Below are positions 1 through 9,011 of a DNA stretch of 64,000 nucleotides, one piece after another. A program made the translations under genes and the position numbers. The stretch covers positions 1,848,001 to 1,912,000 of the forward strand of contig NZ_CP075715.1 of NCBI RefSeq assembly GCF_024584805.1, read 5' to 3'. The notes beneath the pieces are model-generated. The model made no database searches. It was given only the letters and a program-made list of their open reading frames with translations, and was not told where the DNA came from. The stretch is from Streptomyces sp. FIT100 (GTDB lineage Bacteria; Actinomycetota; Actinomycetes; Streptomycetales; Streptomycetaceae). Within the stretch, counting starts at the first letter, position 1. Each line of letters opens with the position of its first letter.

Positions 1-961
1 CGAACCGTCCGAACTGGACGAAGTTGGCGTCGGATTCGGTCACTTCGTAGCCGATGGCCCGCAGCTCGGCGACGAGGCGGTCCCGCTCCTGCTTGAGCTG
101 CTCGACGTATCCGAGCAGCGTGTCGGTGTGCTCCAGGGCGGCGAGCGCCGTGGCCTGGGTGACGGCGGAGAGGTGGTACGGCAGCCGCACCAGCTGGACG
201 GCGTCGACGACGGCCCGGTGCGCGGCGAGATAGCCGAGGCGCAGTCCGGCGGCGCCGAACGCCTTGGACATGGTGCGGGAGACCACCATGTTCGGCCGGC
301 CTTCGAGCAGCGGCAGCAGCGAGGGGCGGTGGCTGAACTCGACGTACGCCTCGTCGACGACCACCAGCGCCCCGGCGGTCGCGGCCTTCGCGGTCTGGGC
401 GGCCTCGTAGAGGGCGAGGACCGTGTCGGCGGCGACCGCGGTGCCGGTGGGGTTGTTGGGCGAGGTGATGAAGACGGCGTCGGGGCGGTGCTCGGCGATC
501 GCCTGCACGGCGGCGCCGGTGTCGATGGTGAAGTCGTCGCTGCGCGGCCCGGAGATCCAGCCGGTGCCGGTGCCGCGGGCGATCAGCCCGTGCATCGAGT
601 ACGAGGGCTCGAAGCCGATCGCGGTGCGGCCGGGGCCGCCGAAGGTCTGGAGCAGCTGCTGGATGACCTCGTTGGAGCCGTTGGCGGCCCAGACGTTCTC
701 GACGGCGACGGGGTGCTTCCCGGTGCGTGTGAGGTACCTGGCGAGCTCGGTGCGGAGCTCGACGGCGTCCCGGTCGGGGTAGCGGTTGAGACCGCGGGCC
801 GCTTCCCGTACCCGCTCGGCGATACGCTCGACGAGCGGCTCGGGCAGCGGATAGGGGTTCTCGTTGGTGTTCAGCTGTACGGGCACGTCGAGCTGGGGCG
901 CGCCGTACGGGGACTTGCCGCGCAGCTCGTCACGGATGGGCAGATCGTCGATACCGGTCAC
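1..961 (-). CDS. hisC: Histidinol-phosphate aminotransferase (3' end outside window)
   Basis: PLP-dependent class I/II aminotransferase of cytosolic histidine synthesis, converting imidazole-acetol phosphate to histidinol phosphate with glutamate as donor. About 320 of an expected ~370 residues are present; the C-terminus lies beyond base 1. Visible marks are the [11 protein letters not shown]-terminal substrate segment (about residues 31-40), SPNNPTG (about 167-173), VVDEAY (about 201-206) and the Schiff-base lysine in SRTMSKAFG (about K233). The GTG start at 961 overlaps the hisD stop by 4 nt (GTGA), so the two are translationally coupled in one minus-strand operon. Identification is secure; no oddities seen in the part present. 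Confidence 0.96.
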   Translation of the reverse strand, partial: MTGIDDLPIRDELRGKSPYGAPQLDVPVQLNTNENPYPLPEPLVERIAERVREAARGLNRYPDRDAVELRTELARYLTRTGKHPVAVENVWAANGSNEVIQQLLQTFGGPGRTAIGFEPSYSMHGLIARGTGTGWISGPRSDDFTIDTGAAVQAIAEHRPDAVFITSPNNPTGTAVAADTVLALYEAAQTAKAATAGALVVVDEAYVEFSHRPSLLPLLEGRPNMVVSRTMSKAFGAAGLRLGYLAAHRAVVDAVQLVRLPYHLSAVTQATALAALEHTDTLLGYVEQLKQERDRLVAELRAIGYEVTESDANFVQFGRF

Positions 962-2298
962 TTGCTGTCGGGCACCTTCCAACCGAACCTTGCCTTCAGG
1001 GCGGCGCCGTGCGCCGGGAGGTCCTCCGCCTCGGCGAGGGTCACCACGTGGTGGGTGACGTCGGCGAGCGCCTCGCGTGTGTAGTCCACGATGTGGATGC
1101 CGCGCAGGAAGGACTGGACGGACAGGCCGGAGGAGTGGCAGGCGCAGCCGCCGGTGGGCAGCACGTGGTTGGAGCCGGCGCAGTAGTCGCCGAGGGAGAC
1201 CGGGGCCCAGGGGCCGACGAAGATCGCGCCCGCGTTGCGGACCCGCTCGGCGACGGCGGCGGCGTCGGCGGTCTGGATCTCCAGGTGCTCGGCGCCGTAC
1301 GCGTCGACGACACGCAGGCCGTCGTCGATGCCGTCGACGAGGACGATCGCGGACTGCCGGCCGGTCAGGGCCGGGACGATACGGTCCTCGACGTGCTTGG
1401 TCGCGGCGATCTGCGGCTCCAGCTCCCGCTCGACCGCGTCGGCCAGCTCCGGCGAGTCGGTGACCAGCACGGCCGCGGCCAGCGGGTCGTGCTCGGCCTG
1501 GCTGATCAGGTCGGCGGCGACGTGCGCCGGGTCGGCGGTGGCGTCGGCGAGGACCGCGATCTCGGTCGGACCGGCCTCGGCGTCGATGCCGATCCGGCCG
1601 GTGAAGTAGCGCTTGGCGGCCGCGACCCAGATGTTGCCGGGGCCGGTGACCATGTTGGCGGGCGCACAGGACTCGGTGCCGTACGCGAACATCGCGACGG
1701 CCGTCGCGCCGCCCGCGGCGTACACCTCGTCGACGCCGAGCAGCGCGCAGGCGGCCAGGATCGTGGGGTGCGGCAGCCCGTCAAACTCGGCCTGGGCCGG
1801 GGAGGCGAGAGCGATGGACCCGACGCCGGCCTCCTGCGCAGGGACGACGTTCATGATCACCGAGGACGGGTAGACGGACCGGCCGCCGGGCGCGTACAGC
1901 CCGACACGCTCGACCGGCACCCACTTTTCGGTCACCGTGCCGCCGGGCACGACCTGGGTGGTGTGCGTCTCGCGGCGCTGCTCGCGGTGGACGATCCGGG
2001 CGCGCCTGATCGACTCCTCCAGTGCCGCCCTGACCTCGGGGTCGAGCCGCTCCAGCGCCTCGGCGAGGGCCTTCTCGGGCACCCGGACCCGCTCCAGCGC
2101 CACGCCGTCGAACCGCTCCGCGTACTCGATCAGCGCCGCGTCGCCCCGATGATGGACGTCCTCGCAGATGGACCGCACCTTCTCCAGGGCGGCTTCCACG
2201 TCGAACTCGGCACGGGGCAGCAGGTCGCGCAGGGCGCCACCCTCGGGGAGGGCGTCGCCACGCAGGTCGATTCGAGCGAGGGAAATAGATTGCAGCAC
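958..2298 (-). CDS. hisD: Histidinol dehydrogenase
   Basis: Zinc-dependent NAD+ oxidoreductase catalysing the last two steps of histidine synthesis (histidinol to histidine). The protein is 446 residues, slightly longer than the usual 430-440. It shows [18 protein letters not shown] (nucleotide-binding region), the zinc/substrate residues in SQAEHDP, the catalytic pair region GAEHLEI, and [13 protein letters not shown]. The GTG at 2298 is the first start in frame, giving [14 protein letters not shown]. It is the first gene of the histidine operon visible here and is divergent from the gene at 2517. The short direct repeats at 2347-2374 lie about 50-75 bases upstream of its start. Confidence 0.97.
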   Translation of the reverse strand: MLQSISLARIDLRGDALPEGGALRDLLPRAEFDVEAALEKVRSICEDVHHRGDAALIEYAERFDGVALERVRVPEKALAEALERLDPEVRAALEESIRRARIVHREQRRETHTTQVVPGGTVTEKWVPVERVGLYAPGGRSVYPSSVIMNVVPAQEAGVGSIALASPAQAEFDGLPHPTILAACALLGVDEVYAAGGATAVAMFAYGTESCAPANMVTGPGNIWVAAAKRYFTGRIGIDAEAGPTEIAVLADATADPAHVAADLISQAEHDPLAAAVLVTDSPELADAVERELEPQIAATKHVEDRIVPALTGRQSAIVLVDGIDDGLRVVDAYGAEHLEIQTADAAAVAERVRNAGAIFVGPWAPVSLGDYCAGSNHVLPTGGCACHSSGLSVQSFLRGIHIVDYTREALADVTHHVVTLAEAEDLPAHGAALKARFGWKVPDSK

Positions 2299-2338
2299 GG
2301 GTCAATTCTCGCAGACGCGCCCACCGGACCTGCCGTCC

Positions 2339-2374
2339 GTATCACTGACTGATACGCGTCACATCGACTGATAC
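2339..2374 (-). promoter_or_regulatory. Direct and inverted GACTGATAC repeats upstream of hisD
   Basis: GACTGATAC occurs at 2347-2355 and again at 2366-2374, 19 bp apart (about two helical turns). The first copy is also half of the hyphenated palindrome GTATC-actgact-GATAC (2339-2355). This is in the 218-bp divergent space between hisD and the gene at 2517. Function is inferred: a regulator binding site or promoter element for either gene. No classical -35/-10 pair stands out. Confidence 0.35.
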
Positions 2375-2516
2375 TCGCCTGGCCGATTTCGCGTCGTCTC
2401 CTGTCACATCGCGCCACAGAAGTCGTTCATGACCACTAGCGTTCAGCCCGTTACTCAGCGGGAAGAACGGCTGTACGAAACCCGGGAAGCAGACCGGGGG
2501 AAGTGAGGGGGCGGCC

Positions 2517-4166
2517 TTGACCGAGCCGCAGGGCACGGACATGCCCGACGATCTGACCACGGCCGAGCGGGCCGTGTGGACGGCGTTCGAAAACGGGAGG
2601 ACGTGCGACCTGCGCGACGGTGATCCCTTCGGCGACGATCCCTTCGCCGGCCCCGTCTGGGGGCCGGAGCGCAGCGTACGGGCCGACGTGGTCGCCCATC
2701 TGCTGCTGCACGGACCGCCCCCTCGGCCCGGCCGGGTCTGCGCGCTCAAGCTGCGCGGTGCGTACATCACGGGGAGGCTCGCCCTCGCGGGCGGCACGGT
2801 CGCACCGTACGTGGAGCTGGCCGGCTGCCGCTTCGAGAACGAGATCAAGCTGCCGGAGGCGCACTTCACCACGGTGCGCATGGTCGACTGCGTCATACCC
2901 CGGCTGGAGGCGGCACGGCTGCACACCGAGGGAGACCTGCATCTCCCGCGCTGCCGCGTGGAGCACGGGATACGCCTCACGGACGCGCAGATCGGCACGG
3001 ATCTGCTGATCAACCAGATCCGGGTGGGGCCCGACCGGCGTGGCCGGGCGATCGCCGCGGACGGGCTGTGCGTCGCGCAGGACCTCCAGGCGGAGCTGAT
3101 CGAGACGCGGGGTGAGGTCAGTCTGCGGGGCGCGAAGGTCGGCGTGTCGCTGAGCCTGCGCGGCAGCCGGCTGCGGGCGGTGGAGGGGCGCCGCGCGCTC
3201 AACGCCCCGCAGCTGACCGTGGAGCGCACGCTGTACATGACGCGGGCGTGGGTGAACGTGGCGGGCGATCAGGGCGCGACGCCGCCGTTCGGCGTCGTGG
3301 CCGGGGCGGCCGGGGGCGCCGACGGCGCCGGCGCGGCTGCGGTGGCCTCCGATGGGCGGGCGCCCGGCGCGCGGGAGCAGCGCTTCGAGTGCCATGGCGG
3401 AGTGCGGCTCGACGACGGGCGGTTCGGCGACGCGATCGACTTCCACCAGGCGCGGTTCGTGCTGTCGGACGCCCGGCGCGAGGAGCTGTCGCTGCGCCGG
3501 ATCGCCACCCCCGAGCTGCGTTTCAACGGGGAGCGGCCGGAGGAGGGGCGTGTCGTGCTCAACGGCGCGAAGGTCGTCACACTGATCGACCTGTCGACGA
3601 GCTGGCCGGGGCCGGGCGGGCTCGCGATGGGCGGCTTCGTCTACGAGAACCTCGTCCCGTACAGCCGCTTCCCGCTGGCGCGGCGGCTGGAGTGGGTGGC
3701 CGCGGCCACTCCTGAGTACGCGCCCGAGCCGTACGAACGGCTGGCGGCGGTGCTCCGCAACAGCGGCGAGGACGCGGACGCGCGCGAGGTGCTCCTCGCC
3801 AAGCAGCGGCGACGGCGCGAGACGCTGCCGCTCGCGGCGAAGCTGTGGGGGTACCTCCAGGACTGGACCGTGGCGTACGGCTACCGGCCGGGGCGGGCGG
3901 CGCTGTGGATGGCGGTGCTCTGGGCGGCGGGCGCGGTGGCGTTCTCGCGGTACCACCCCGCGGCGATCAAGCCGGACGAACACCCGGAGTGGAATCCGTC
4001 CCTGTTCGCACTGGACCTGCTGATCCCGGTGATCAACCTCGGCCAGGACGGCTACTGGAGGCTGCAGGGCAACTGGCAGTGGGCGGCGGCGGCGCTGATA
4101 CTGCTGGGCTGGATCCTGGCGACGACGGTGGCGGCGGGCGCGTCTCGACTGCTGCGCCGCAGCTGA
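2517..4166 (+). CDS. Conserved actinobacterial membrane-anchored protein of unknown function
   Basis: A 549-residue protein of a family common in Streptomyces, sometimes labelled membrane-associated oxidoreductase, although I see no cofactor motif to support that. The N-terminal 420 residues carry repeated short beta-rich units of the type LxLxGAxIxGxLxLxG (for example LKLRGAYITGRLALAGG), suggesting a right-handed beta-helix similar to pentapeptide-type folds. The last ~110 residues hold two hydrophobic segments (AALWMAVLWAAGAVAFSRY; WQWAAAALILLGWILATTVA) flanking an amphipathic stretch, so the beta-domain is probably cytosolic and tethered to the membrane. The TTG at 2517 is preceded by a purine-rich GAAGTGAGGGGG. 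ATG at 2541 is the alternative start. Stands alone between divergent hisD and the gene at 4330. Confidence 0.8.
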   Translation: MTEPQGTDMPDDLTTAERAVWTAFENGRTCDLRDGDPFGDDPFAGPVWGPERSVRADVVAHLLLHGPPPRPGRVCALKLRGAYITGRLALAGGTVAPYVELAGCRFENEIKLPEAHFTTVRMVDCVIPRLEAARLHTEGDLHLPRCRVEHGIRLTDAQIGTDLLINQIRVGPDRRGRAIAADGLCVAQDLQAELIETRGEVSLRGAKVGVSLSLRGSRLRAVEGRRALNAPQLTVERTLYMTRAWVNVAGDQGATPPFGVVAGAAGGADGAGAAAVASDGRAPGAREQRFECHGGVRLDDGRFGDAIDFHQARFVLSDARREELSLRRIATPELRFNGERPEEGRVVLNGAKVVTLIDLSTSWPGPGGLAMGGFVYENLVPYSRFPLARRLEWVAAATPEYAPEPYERLAAVLRNSGEDADAREVLLAKQRRRRETLPLAAKLWGYLQDWTVAYGYRPGRAALWMAVLWAAGAVAFSRYHPAAIKPDEHPEWNPSLFALDLLIPVINLGQDGYWRLQGNWQWAAAALILLGWILATTVAAGASRLLRRS

Positions 4167-4255
4167 GCACGGCGAGGGCAGAGCACGGGCGGGGCGAGGG
4201 CAGGGCGCGTCACGGTGCGGTCCACGCCCGGAGGCTTTGCGTTTTCTTGACCTTC

Positions 4256-4279
4256 AGGAGGACAACCATTCCACCTCCT
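4256..4279 (+). promoter_or_regulatory. Strong Shine-Dalgarno sequence paired with a downstream anti-SD
   Basis: AGGAGG (4256-4261) is followed 12 nt later by CCTCCT (4274-4279), a perfect 6-bp stem. No ATG/GTG/TTG lies at normal spacing in the reading frame of the gene that follows. The element could be an occluded leader ribosome site, a standby site or chance. The downstream gene has no good ribosome site of its own at its likely ATG starts, which makes the arrangement worth noting. Confidence 0.35.
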
Positions 4280-4329
4280 ACCAAAACTTCACAGATGCCC
4301 CCTGGCGCCGCCCCCACCTGCAGTTTTCA

Positions 4330-5499
4330 ATGGTCCGCACCATGTCTCTCATCCGTGCCCTGATCAGCACCGCCCGCATGGTCCGGCACACCCCGCGGCT
4401 CGCCGACGGGCTGTCCCCGGACGACTCGGTGCTGCTCGACGCGCCCGACGAGTGGCTCGGACCCGCACTCGTCGCCGCCGCGCTCGGCGACCACAAGCCC
4501 GCCGCCAAACTGCTGGCCACCACGCGCGACGCGGCCGAGTGGGAGAACCGCGACCGCTACGTGACCCGCCTCGCGGCGTTCGCCCACAACCGGGGCGACT
4601 GGCTGAGCGGCTGGCTCGCCGCCACACCCCGCGACCCCGACGCGCTGCTCGTGAAGGCCGAGCTCGCGGTGCGCCGGGCCTGGGAGTCCCCGGCGCGCGC
4701 CGAGCGGCTGCGCGAGGTCGGGCCGCTGATCGACGCCGCGGCCGGGGCCGCCCCGCGCGACCCGGTGCCCTGGCGGCTCGCGCTGGACCACGCGCGCGGC
4801 ACGCATGCGACGCACACCGCGTTCGAGGCGTTGTGGGAGCAGGCCGTGCGCCGCTCCTCGCACCACTACGGCTGTCATGTCGCCGCGCTCCAGTACCTCT
4901 CCGCCGTCTGGTACGGCTCGCACCGCGAGTGCTTCGACTTCGCCGAGCGGGCGGCCGAGGACGCGCTCCCCGGCTCCCTGGTGCAGGCCCTGCCCGTGCG
5001 GGCCGCGTTCGCGCTGCTGCTCAACGGCGACCCGAGCGCCGTCCAGCAGGACCGGATCGACGCGGCCGCGGATCTGGCGATCGCGCTGTCCGCCGAGTAC
5101 GCGGCAGGCGATCCGTGGCCCGCGGAGGTCCGGAACCTGCTGGCGTACGTGCTGATCGCGCGGCGCCGCTGGGCCGAGGCGCTGGAGCAGTTCCGGCTGA
5201 TCGGCCCGAACGCGACCTCGTTCCCGTGGAACTGCCTGACGGACGATCCGCTCGGGCAGTTCCTTGAGGCGAGGGACGGCGTACGGATCGAGGTGGCGTC
5301 GACGATGCCGCTCCGGCGGACGACGTCGGCACCGGCACCGGCATCGGCATCGGCAGGGCGGTCCGGAGCACGAAGCGCGCTGGGCGCGGGGGGTACGGGT
5401 ACGGGCGCGGGTGCGGGTACGGGGGGTGCGCCGGACCGGCCGCCGGGGCCGTTCCGCGGACGGGCCGGACAGAGCCCGTCCGGCGGCCATTACGCTTGA
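4330..5499 (+). CDS. Conserved hypothetical alpha-helical (TPR-like) protein
   Basis: About 389 residues, cytosolic, no signal peptide or membrane segment. The body (about residues 30-310) is a run of amphipathic helices rich in Ala, Leu, Arg and Trp (for example DRYVTRLAAFAHNRGDWLSG, RRRWAEALEQFRLIGPNATS) that resembles a helical-repeat scaffold. I recognise no catalytic motif. The last ~70 residues are a low-complexity Ala/Gly/Thr/Pro tail with GTGTGAGAGTGG-type repeats. Start is uncertain: the frame is open from a TTG at 4237, but ATG 4330 (MVRTMSLIRALIS) or ATG 4342 give a more sensible N-terminus. The gene's end nearly touches the LON-domain gene at 5505, suggesting an operon. Confidence 0.7.
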   Translation: MVRTMSLIRALISTARMVRHTPRLADGLSPDDSVLLDAPDEWLGPALVAAALGDHKPAAKLLATTRDAAEWENRDRYVTRLAAFAHNRGDWLSGWLAATPRDPDALLVKAELAVRRAWESPARAERLREVGPLIDAAAGAAPRDPVPWRLALDHARGTHATHTAFEALWEQAVRRSSHHYGCHVAALQYLSAVWYGSHRECFDFAERAAEDALPGSLVQALPVRAAFALLLNGDPSAVQQDRIDAAADLAIALSAEYAAGDPWPAEVRNLLAYVLIARRRWAEALEQFRLIGPNATSFPWNCLTDDPLGQFLEARDGVRIEVASTMPLRRTTSAPAPASASAGRSGARSALGAGGTGTGAGAGTGGAPDRPPGPFRGRAGQSPSGGHYA

Positions 5500-5504
5500 C
5501 CGCT

Positions 5505-6245
5505 GTGACCACCGCTCGCCTGCCCCTCTTCCCGCTCAACGCGGTACTTTTCCCGGGCCTCGTCCTGCCGCTGAACGTCTTCGAGGAGCGTTATCGCGCC
5601 ATGATGCGCGAACTGCTGAAGACGGACGAGTCCGAACCCCGCCGGTTCGCCGTGGTCGCCATCCGCGACGGCCGCGAAGTCGCGCCCACCTCACCGGGGA
5701 TGCCGGACCCGACCGCGGTGCCCGAGAAAGGCCCCGCGGCGGGGTTCGGCTCCGACCCGATCCAGGCCTTCCACCGAGTGGGCTGCATCGCCGACGCCGC
5801 GACGATCCGCGAGCGGGAGAACGGCAGCTTCGAAGTGCTCGCCACCGGCACGACCCGGGTCAAGCTGCTCTCCGTCGACGCCAGTGGCCCCTTCCTGACC
5901 GCCGAACTGGAGGAGATCCCGGAGGAGTCGGGAGACGGGGCCGGGGCGCTCGCCGAAGGAGTGCTGCGGGCGTTCCGCAGCTACCAGAAGCGGCTGGCCG
6001 GCGCGCGGGAGCGTTCGCTGTCGACGGGCGCCGACCTGCCTGACGAGCCGTCGGTCGTGTCGTACCTGGTGGCCGCCGCGGCCGTGCTGGACACCCCGGC
6101 GAAGCAGCGGCTGCTGCAGGCGCCGGACACGGCGACACGGCTTCGCGAGGAGCTGACGCTGCTGCGGTCCGAGACCGCGGTGATACGGCACCTCCCCTCG
6201 CTGCCTGCGGTCGAGCTGACCCGGGCGCCGACGAGCCCGAACTGA
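5505..6245 (+). CDS. LON substrate-binding-domain (PUA-like) protein
   Basis: A 246-residue protein whose start VTTARLPLFPLNAVLFPG is the signature of the N-terminal domain of Lon protease. There is no AAA+ ATPase or Ser-Lys protease domain, so it is a stand-alone substrate-recognition module, probably cytosolic; its client is unknown. Further family marks are PLNVFEERYRAMM and RVGCIADAATI. The tail (about 150-246) is helical. GTG 5505 fits family alignments; a TTG at 5496 overlapping the previous stop is also in frame. Followed after 17 bases by the YbaK gene. Confidence 0.9.
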   Translation: MTTARLPLFPLNAVLFPGLVLPLNVFEERYRAMMRELLKTDESEPRRFAVVAIRDGREVAPTSPGMPDPTAVPEKGPAAGFGSDPIQAFHRVGCIADAATIRERENGSFEVLATGTTRVKLLSVDASGPFLTAELEEIPEESGDGAGALAEGVLRAFRSYQKRLAGARERSLSTGADLPDEPSVVSYLVAAAAVLDTPAKQRLLQAPDTATRLREELTLLRSETAVIRHLPSLPAVELTRAPTSPN

Positions 6246-6262
6246 GACGAGGGGCCAGGACC

Positions 6263-6763
6263 TTGGCGAAGAAGGCGAAGAAACAGCAGGGCGGCGGCAC
6301 CCCGGCGACGGTGGCGCTGACCGGCGCGGGCACGGACTTCACGGTCCACGCGTACGAGCACGACCCGGCGTCCGCCTCGTACGGCGAGGAGGCGGCCGAC
6401 GCGCTCGGCGTCTCCCCCGAGCGCGTCTTCAAGACACTGGTCGCGGACGTGGACGGCGAGCTGACAGTCGCCGTCGTCCCGGTCGCGGGCCAGCTCGACC
6501 TGAAGGCGCTCGCCACGGCGGTGGGCGGCAAGCGCGCGACGATGGCCGATCCGGCGGCCGCGGAGCGCACGACCGGCTACGTACGGGGCGGAATCTCGCC
6601 GCTGGGCCAGCGCAAGCGGCTGCGCACGGTGCTGGACGCCTCGGCCTCCGCGCACCCGACGATCTGCGTCTCCGCCGGCCGCCGCGGCCTGGAGGTCGAG
6701 CTCGCGCCGTCCGACCTCGCGGCACTCACGGACGCGGTACTGGCGCCGATCGGCCGCGTGTAG
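6263..6763 (+). CDS. ybaK: YbaK/EbsC-type aminoacyl-tRNA deacylase
   Basis: A 166-residue cytosolic trans-editing hydrolase of the Cys-tRNA(Pro)/Cys-tRNA(Cys) deacylase family, which clears mischarged tRNA. Family marks are the KT-containing active-site strand VFKTLVADVDG (about residues 55-65), the VAVVPVAGQLDLKALA segment and the glycine-rich TGYVRGGISPLGQRKRLRT loop (about 108-126). Length is typical. TTG start at 6263 after ACGAGGGGCCAGGA. The TAG stop (6761-6763) shares its last two bases with the end of the inverted-repeat element at 6762-6956. Substrate specificity among YbaK relatives cannot be fixed from sequence alone. Confidence 0.92.
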   Translation: MAKKAKKQQGGGTPATVALTGAGTDFTVHAYEHDPASASYGEEAADALGVSPERVFKTLVADVDGELTVAVVPVAGQLDLKALATAVGGKRATMADPAAAERTTGYVRGGISPLGQRKRLRTVLDASASAHPTICVSAGRRGLEVELAPSDLAALTDAVLAPIGRV

Positions 6764-6956
6764 GCCCTGTCGTTCGTATCAGGCCGGGCTCGCGTGTTGT
6801 CGTCGGTCGCCGACTCCCCCGTAGTCCTTCGGGCACGGGAGGTGCCCCCACCGCGTCGACTCCTTCCTCCGCCTCGCAGCTGCACGCACCGTTGTGACAT
6901 CAGCCGCTCCGCGCCGGGCCGCCCGCTGATCCCGCCTGATCCGAACGACAGGGCCT
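6762..6956 (+). repeat. Terminal-inverted-repeat element, copy A (MITE-like)
   Basis: A 195-bp element bounded by AGGCCCTGTCGTTCG and its inverse; with the adjoining bases the terminal repeats match at 22 of 23 positions (6762-6784 and 6934-6956). The interior holds GTTGTCGTCGGTCGCC and a strong hairpin core around 6818-6849 (CCCGTAGTCCTTCGGGCACGGG followed by GGTGCCCC). Copy C at 23932-24098 has the same ends and, when inverted, a homologous interior; copy B at 21914-22187 shares the interior only. It encodes no protein and lies between convergent ybaK and the DUF2567 gene, so it may also serve as a terminator. Confidence 0.8.
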
Positions 6957-7435
6957 GCTCTTCGCCGGGGTCTGCCCGCCCCACACCCCGGGTTCGGGCA
7001 ACGGCCCACCACCGGGCCGTACCCGGCAACGATGGCTCGGGGTGGGGCCGTGGAGGGTCGGCCCCGCAGGGGGTGGCGGCGAACACCGGGTCGGGACCTC
7101 GCGAGCCTGTACGCCGCCACCCCCGAGGAGTCGAGCCCGGAGGGGTCACGCCCCACCACGCACCGGCGGATGCCGTACCCCCGCGGCAGGACAGCCGGTG
7201 GGCAAGCCCCACTCCCCGCCGGCGTACGCCGCACCCCATTTCGTGCCGAGCGCTGTCGCTCGTCCCACCTGGTCCCCGGCAGCCGCCGACACCCGCACGG
7301 GTGGTGCGGATGGGGACCCCCCGGCCCGAGCGCAGGCCGGGCGCATCGCCCACCGGGCCGCTGCGGCCGACGGCGGGCAGCCACCGCAGCGCCCGCATGG
7401 CGGCTTGGCGGCTTGGCGGCGGGGGGGCCGAGGGC
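6957..7435. other. 479-bp intergenic stretch with no recognised gene
   Basis: Lies between element A and the stop of the convergent DUF2567 gene. It is GC-rich with several short inverted repeats and a duplicated TTGGCGGC word near 7405-7425. Open frames on both strands have no credible start or family resemblance. A non-coding RNA or decayed sequence is possible, but I see no positive sign of either. Confidence 0.5.
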
Positions 7436-8062
7436 TCAGGCCCCGTCAGGCCCCAGCGGGGCCGGCCAGTCGGGCTCGGGGTCCCGCGGGGCGAAGAGCG
7501 CGGTGAGGGCGAGGTGGACCACCATCGACGCCACCGGCCACGCCAGCAGCGCCGCGCGGGCTCGCAGCTGGAGCGGGGCGTCGAAGACGACGCCCTCGCC
7601 GACCGCCCGCGCGTGGGCGACCACATCCTGCTCGGGGCCGAACCAGTAGCCGATGAGCCAGCCGAGCCCCGACGCCAGCAGCCCGCCCAGCGCCAGTGCG
7701 ACGACCAGCGGGATGCCGCCGCGCCGGCGGAGCAGGAAGACCGCCGCCGCGCACAGCACCCCGAAGCCGAGCGCCAGCAGCACGAACGTGCCGTCCGCGC
7801 CCGCCGCCTCCTCGCCCTCGGTGTCCACGACGAAGACCGCCTTGTCCGTGGAGATCAGCGCGACCCGGGGGGCCAGCCAGAGCCACAGCAGGCCGAGCGC
7901 GACACCCCCGACGAGCGCCACGACCGGCAGGACGATCGCGGCCAGGCGCAGCTCCCTCTTCATCTCCTGCCCTTCTCCGCCCTCGGGCGGGACGGGGTAC
8001 GGCGGGTTCCAGGGCGCGTGGTGCGGCGCGGGCCGGTGCGGCGGCGTCAGAGGTGCGGTCAC
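7436..8062 (-). CDS. DUF2567 family membrane protein
   Basis: A 208-residue integral membrane protein of unknown function found in Streptomyces. Four hydrophobic segments are visible: LAAIVLPVVALVGGVALGLL (about residues 41-60), FVLLALGFGVLCAAAVFLL, PLVVALALGGLLASGLGWLI, and ALLAWPVASMVVHLALTALF. Between segments 1 and 2 is an extracytoplasmic loop with TDKAVFVVDTEGEEAAGADG. GTG 8062 gives a proline-rich cytosolic leader; an internal ATG at 7962 (MKRELRLAA) is an alternative start. It follows the ABC exporter genes on the same strand and may be co-transcribed. Confidence 0.85.
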   Translation of the reverse strand: MTAPLTPPHRPAPHHAPWNPPYPVPPEGGEGQEMKRELRLAAIVLPVVALVGGVALGLLWLWLAPRVALISTDKAVFVVDTEGEEAAGADGTFVLLALGFGVLCAAAVFLLRRRGGIPLVVALALGGLLASGLGWLIGYWFGPEQDVVAHARAVGEGVVFDAPLQLRARAALLAWPVASMVVHLALTALFAPRDPEPDWPAPLGPDGA

Positions 8063-8143
8063 CCTGACATCGTGCCAAACGTGCCGGTGGTGCGCCTCAT
8101 CGCGGTCGGGGCCTCGTCGGCGCGATAGGGGCCTCGTCGGCGC

Positions 8144-8971
8144 TCACCGCACCGCGGCCCGCCGGTACGCCCACGTCGCCACGGCCAGCGACACCACGCC
8201 GACGACCGCGCAGACCGCGAGGTCCAGCGCCACGGACGGCCAGTGCGGATGCGGGTCGAAGGTGCGGGCCAGGGCCTCGACCCCGTAGGTGGACGGCAGC
8301 AGGTCGCGTGCGTACGCGACCGGCTCCGGCAGCCGGCCGGCGGGCAGCACGCCCAGCAGCAGCGCCGCGGACATGCCCAACTGGCCCAGCAGGGTCGCGA
8401 GTTCCTGCCGGGGCGCCAGGAGCCCGAGGGCGGCGCCGAGGCCGGCGAGGGCGGCCCCCGCGAGCGGGATCACCGCCATCAGCACCCACAGGTGTGTGAG
8501 GGGCAGCCCGAAGAGCACCGACCCGATCACCGCGGTCACGATCGTCCCGGGCACGGTGAAGGAGGCGTACGCCCCCGCCGCGCCGAGCACCACCGCCGCG
8601 GGCGGCACCGGCAACGTCGCATAGTGGTCCAGACCACCGGAAGCGCGCAGCCGGCCGAAGTACTGGGCGAGCAGATTGAGTGCGACGAACGCCACGACCA
8701 GCACCGACGACCCGGCGACGACGGCGCGCGCCTCGGCACCGCCGTCGACGACGCCCCGCATGAGCACCATGATCCCGACGGACTGGAAGGTCGCCACGAA
8801 GAGCAGCGGTATCCGGGCGACCCGTGCCCGGGAGAGCTGGGCGCGGTACACCGCGGCGAGCGCGGGCAGCAGCCGGGCCCGGGGCGCGAGGGGGTGCCGG
8901 ACGGGGTCCGGGCGTACCTCGAGCGCCTCCTGCACTGTCGCGGACACGGCCTCCGCAGGCACGATGCTCAC
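8144..8971 (-). CDS. ABC-2 type transporter permease
   Basis: A 275-residue membrane subunit of an ABC exporter. After a ~40-residue cytosolic start it has six hydrophobic segments, including IPLLFVATFQSVGIMVLM, VLVVAFVALNLLAQYF, TIVTAVIGSVLFGLPL, LLGQLGMSAALLLGVLP and DLAVCAVVGVVSLAVATWA. This matches the ABC-2 membrane family that pairs with DrrA-type ATPases. GTG start at 8971, 40 bases after the ATPase stop, so the two are one operon. The substrate (drug, lipid or polysaccharide) cannot be told from sequence. Confidence 0.9.
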   Translation of the reverse strand: MSIVPAEAVSATVQEALEVRPDPVRHPLAPRARLLPALAAVYRAQLSRARVARIPLLFVATFQSVGIMVLMRGVVDGGAEARAVVAGSSVLVVAFVALNLLAQYFGRLRASGGLDHYATLPVPPAAVVLGAAGAYASFTVPGTIVTAVIGSVLFGLPLTHLWVLMAVIPLAGAALAGLGAALGLLAPRQELATLLGQLGMSAALLLGVLPAGRLPEPVAYARDLLPSTYGVEALARTFDPHPHWPSVALDLAVCAVVGVVSLAVATWAYRRAAVR

Positions 8972-9011
8972 CTGGCGCTGCTCCTGTTCGGTACGTGCGA
9001 CGGCCTGCGGC

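Noticed and set aside
1009..2352. Long open frame antisense to hisD
   Set aside because: Shadow of the hisD third-position GC bias; hisD itself is certain.
2451..3983. Minus-strand frame opposite the beta-helix protein gene
   Set aside because: Arg/Pro/His-rich shadow with no family likeness.
6957..7435. Small RNA gene in the gap before DUF2567
   Set aside because: Short inverted repeats are present but no promoter or known RNA family pattern; listed only as unexplained sequence.
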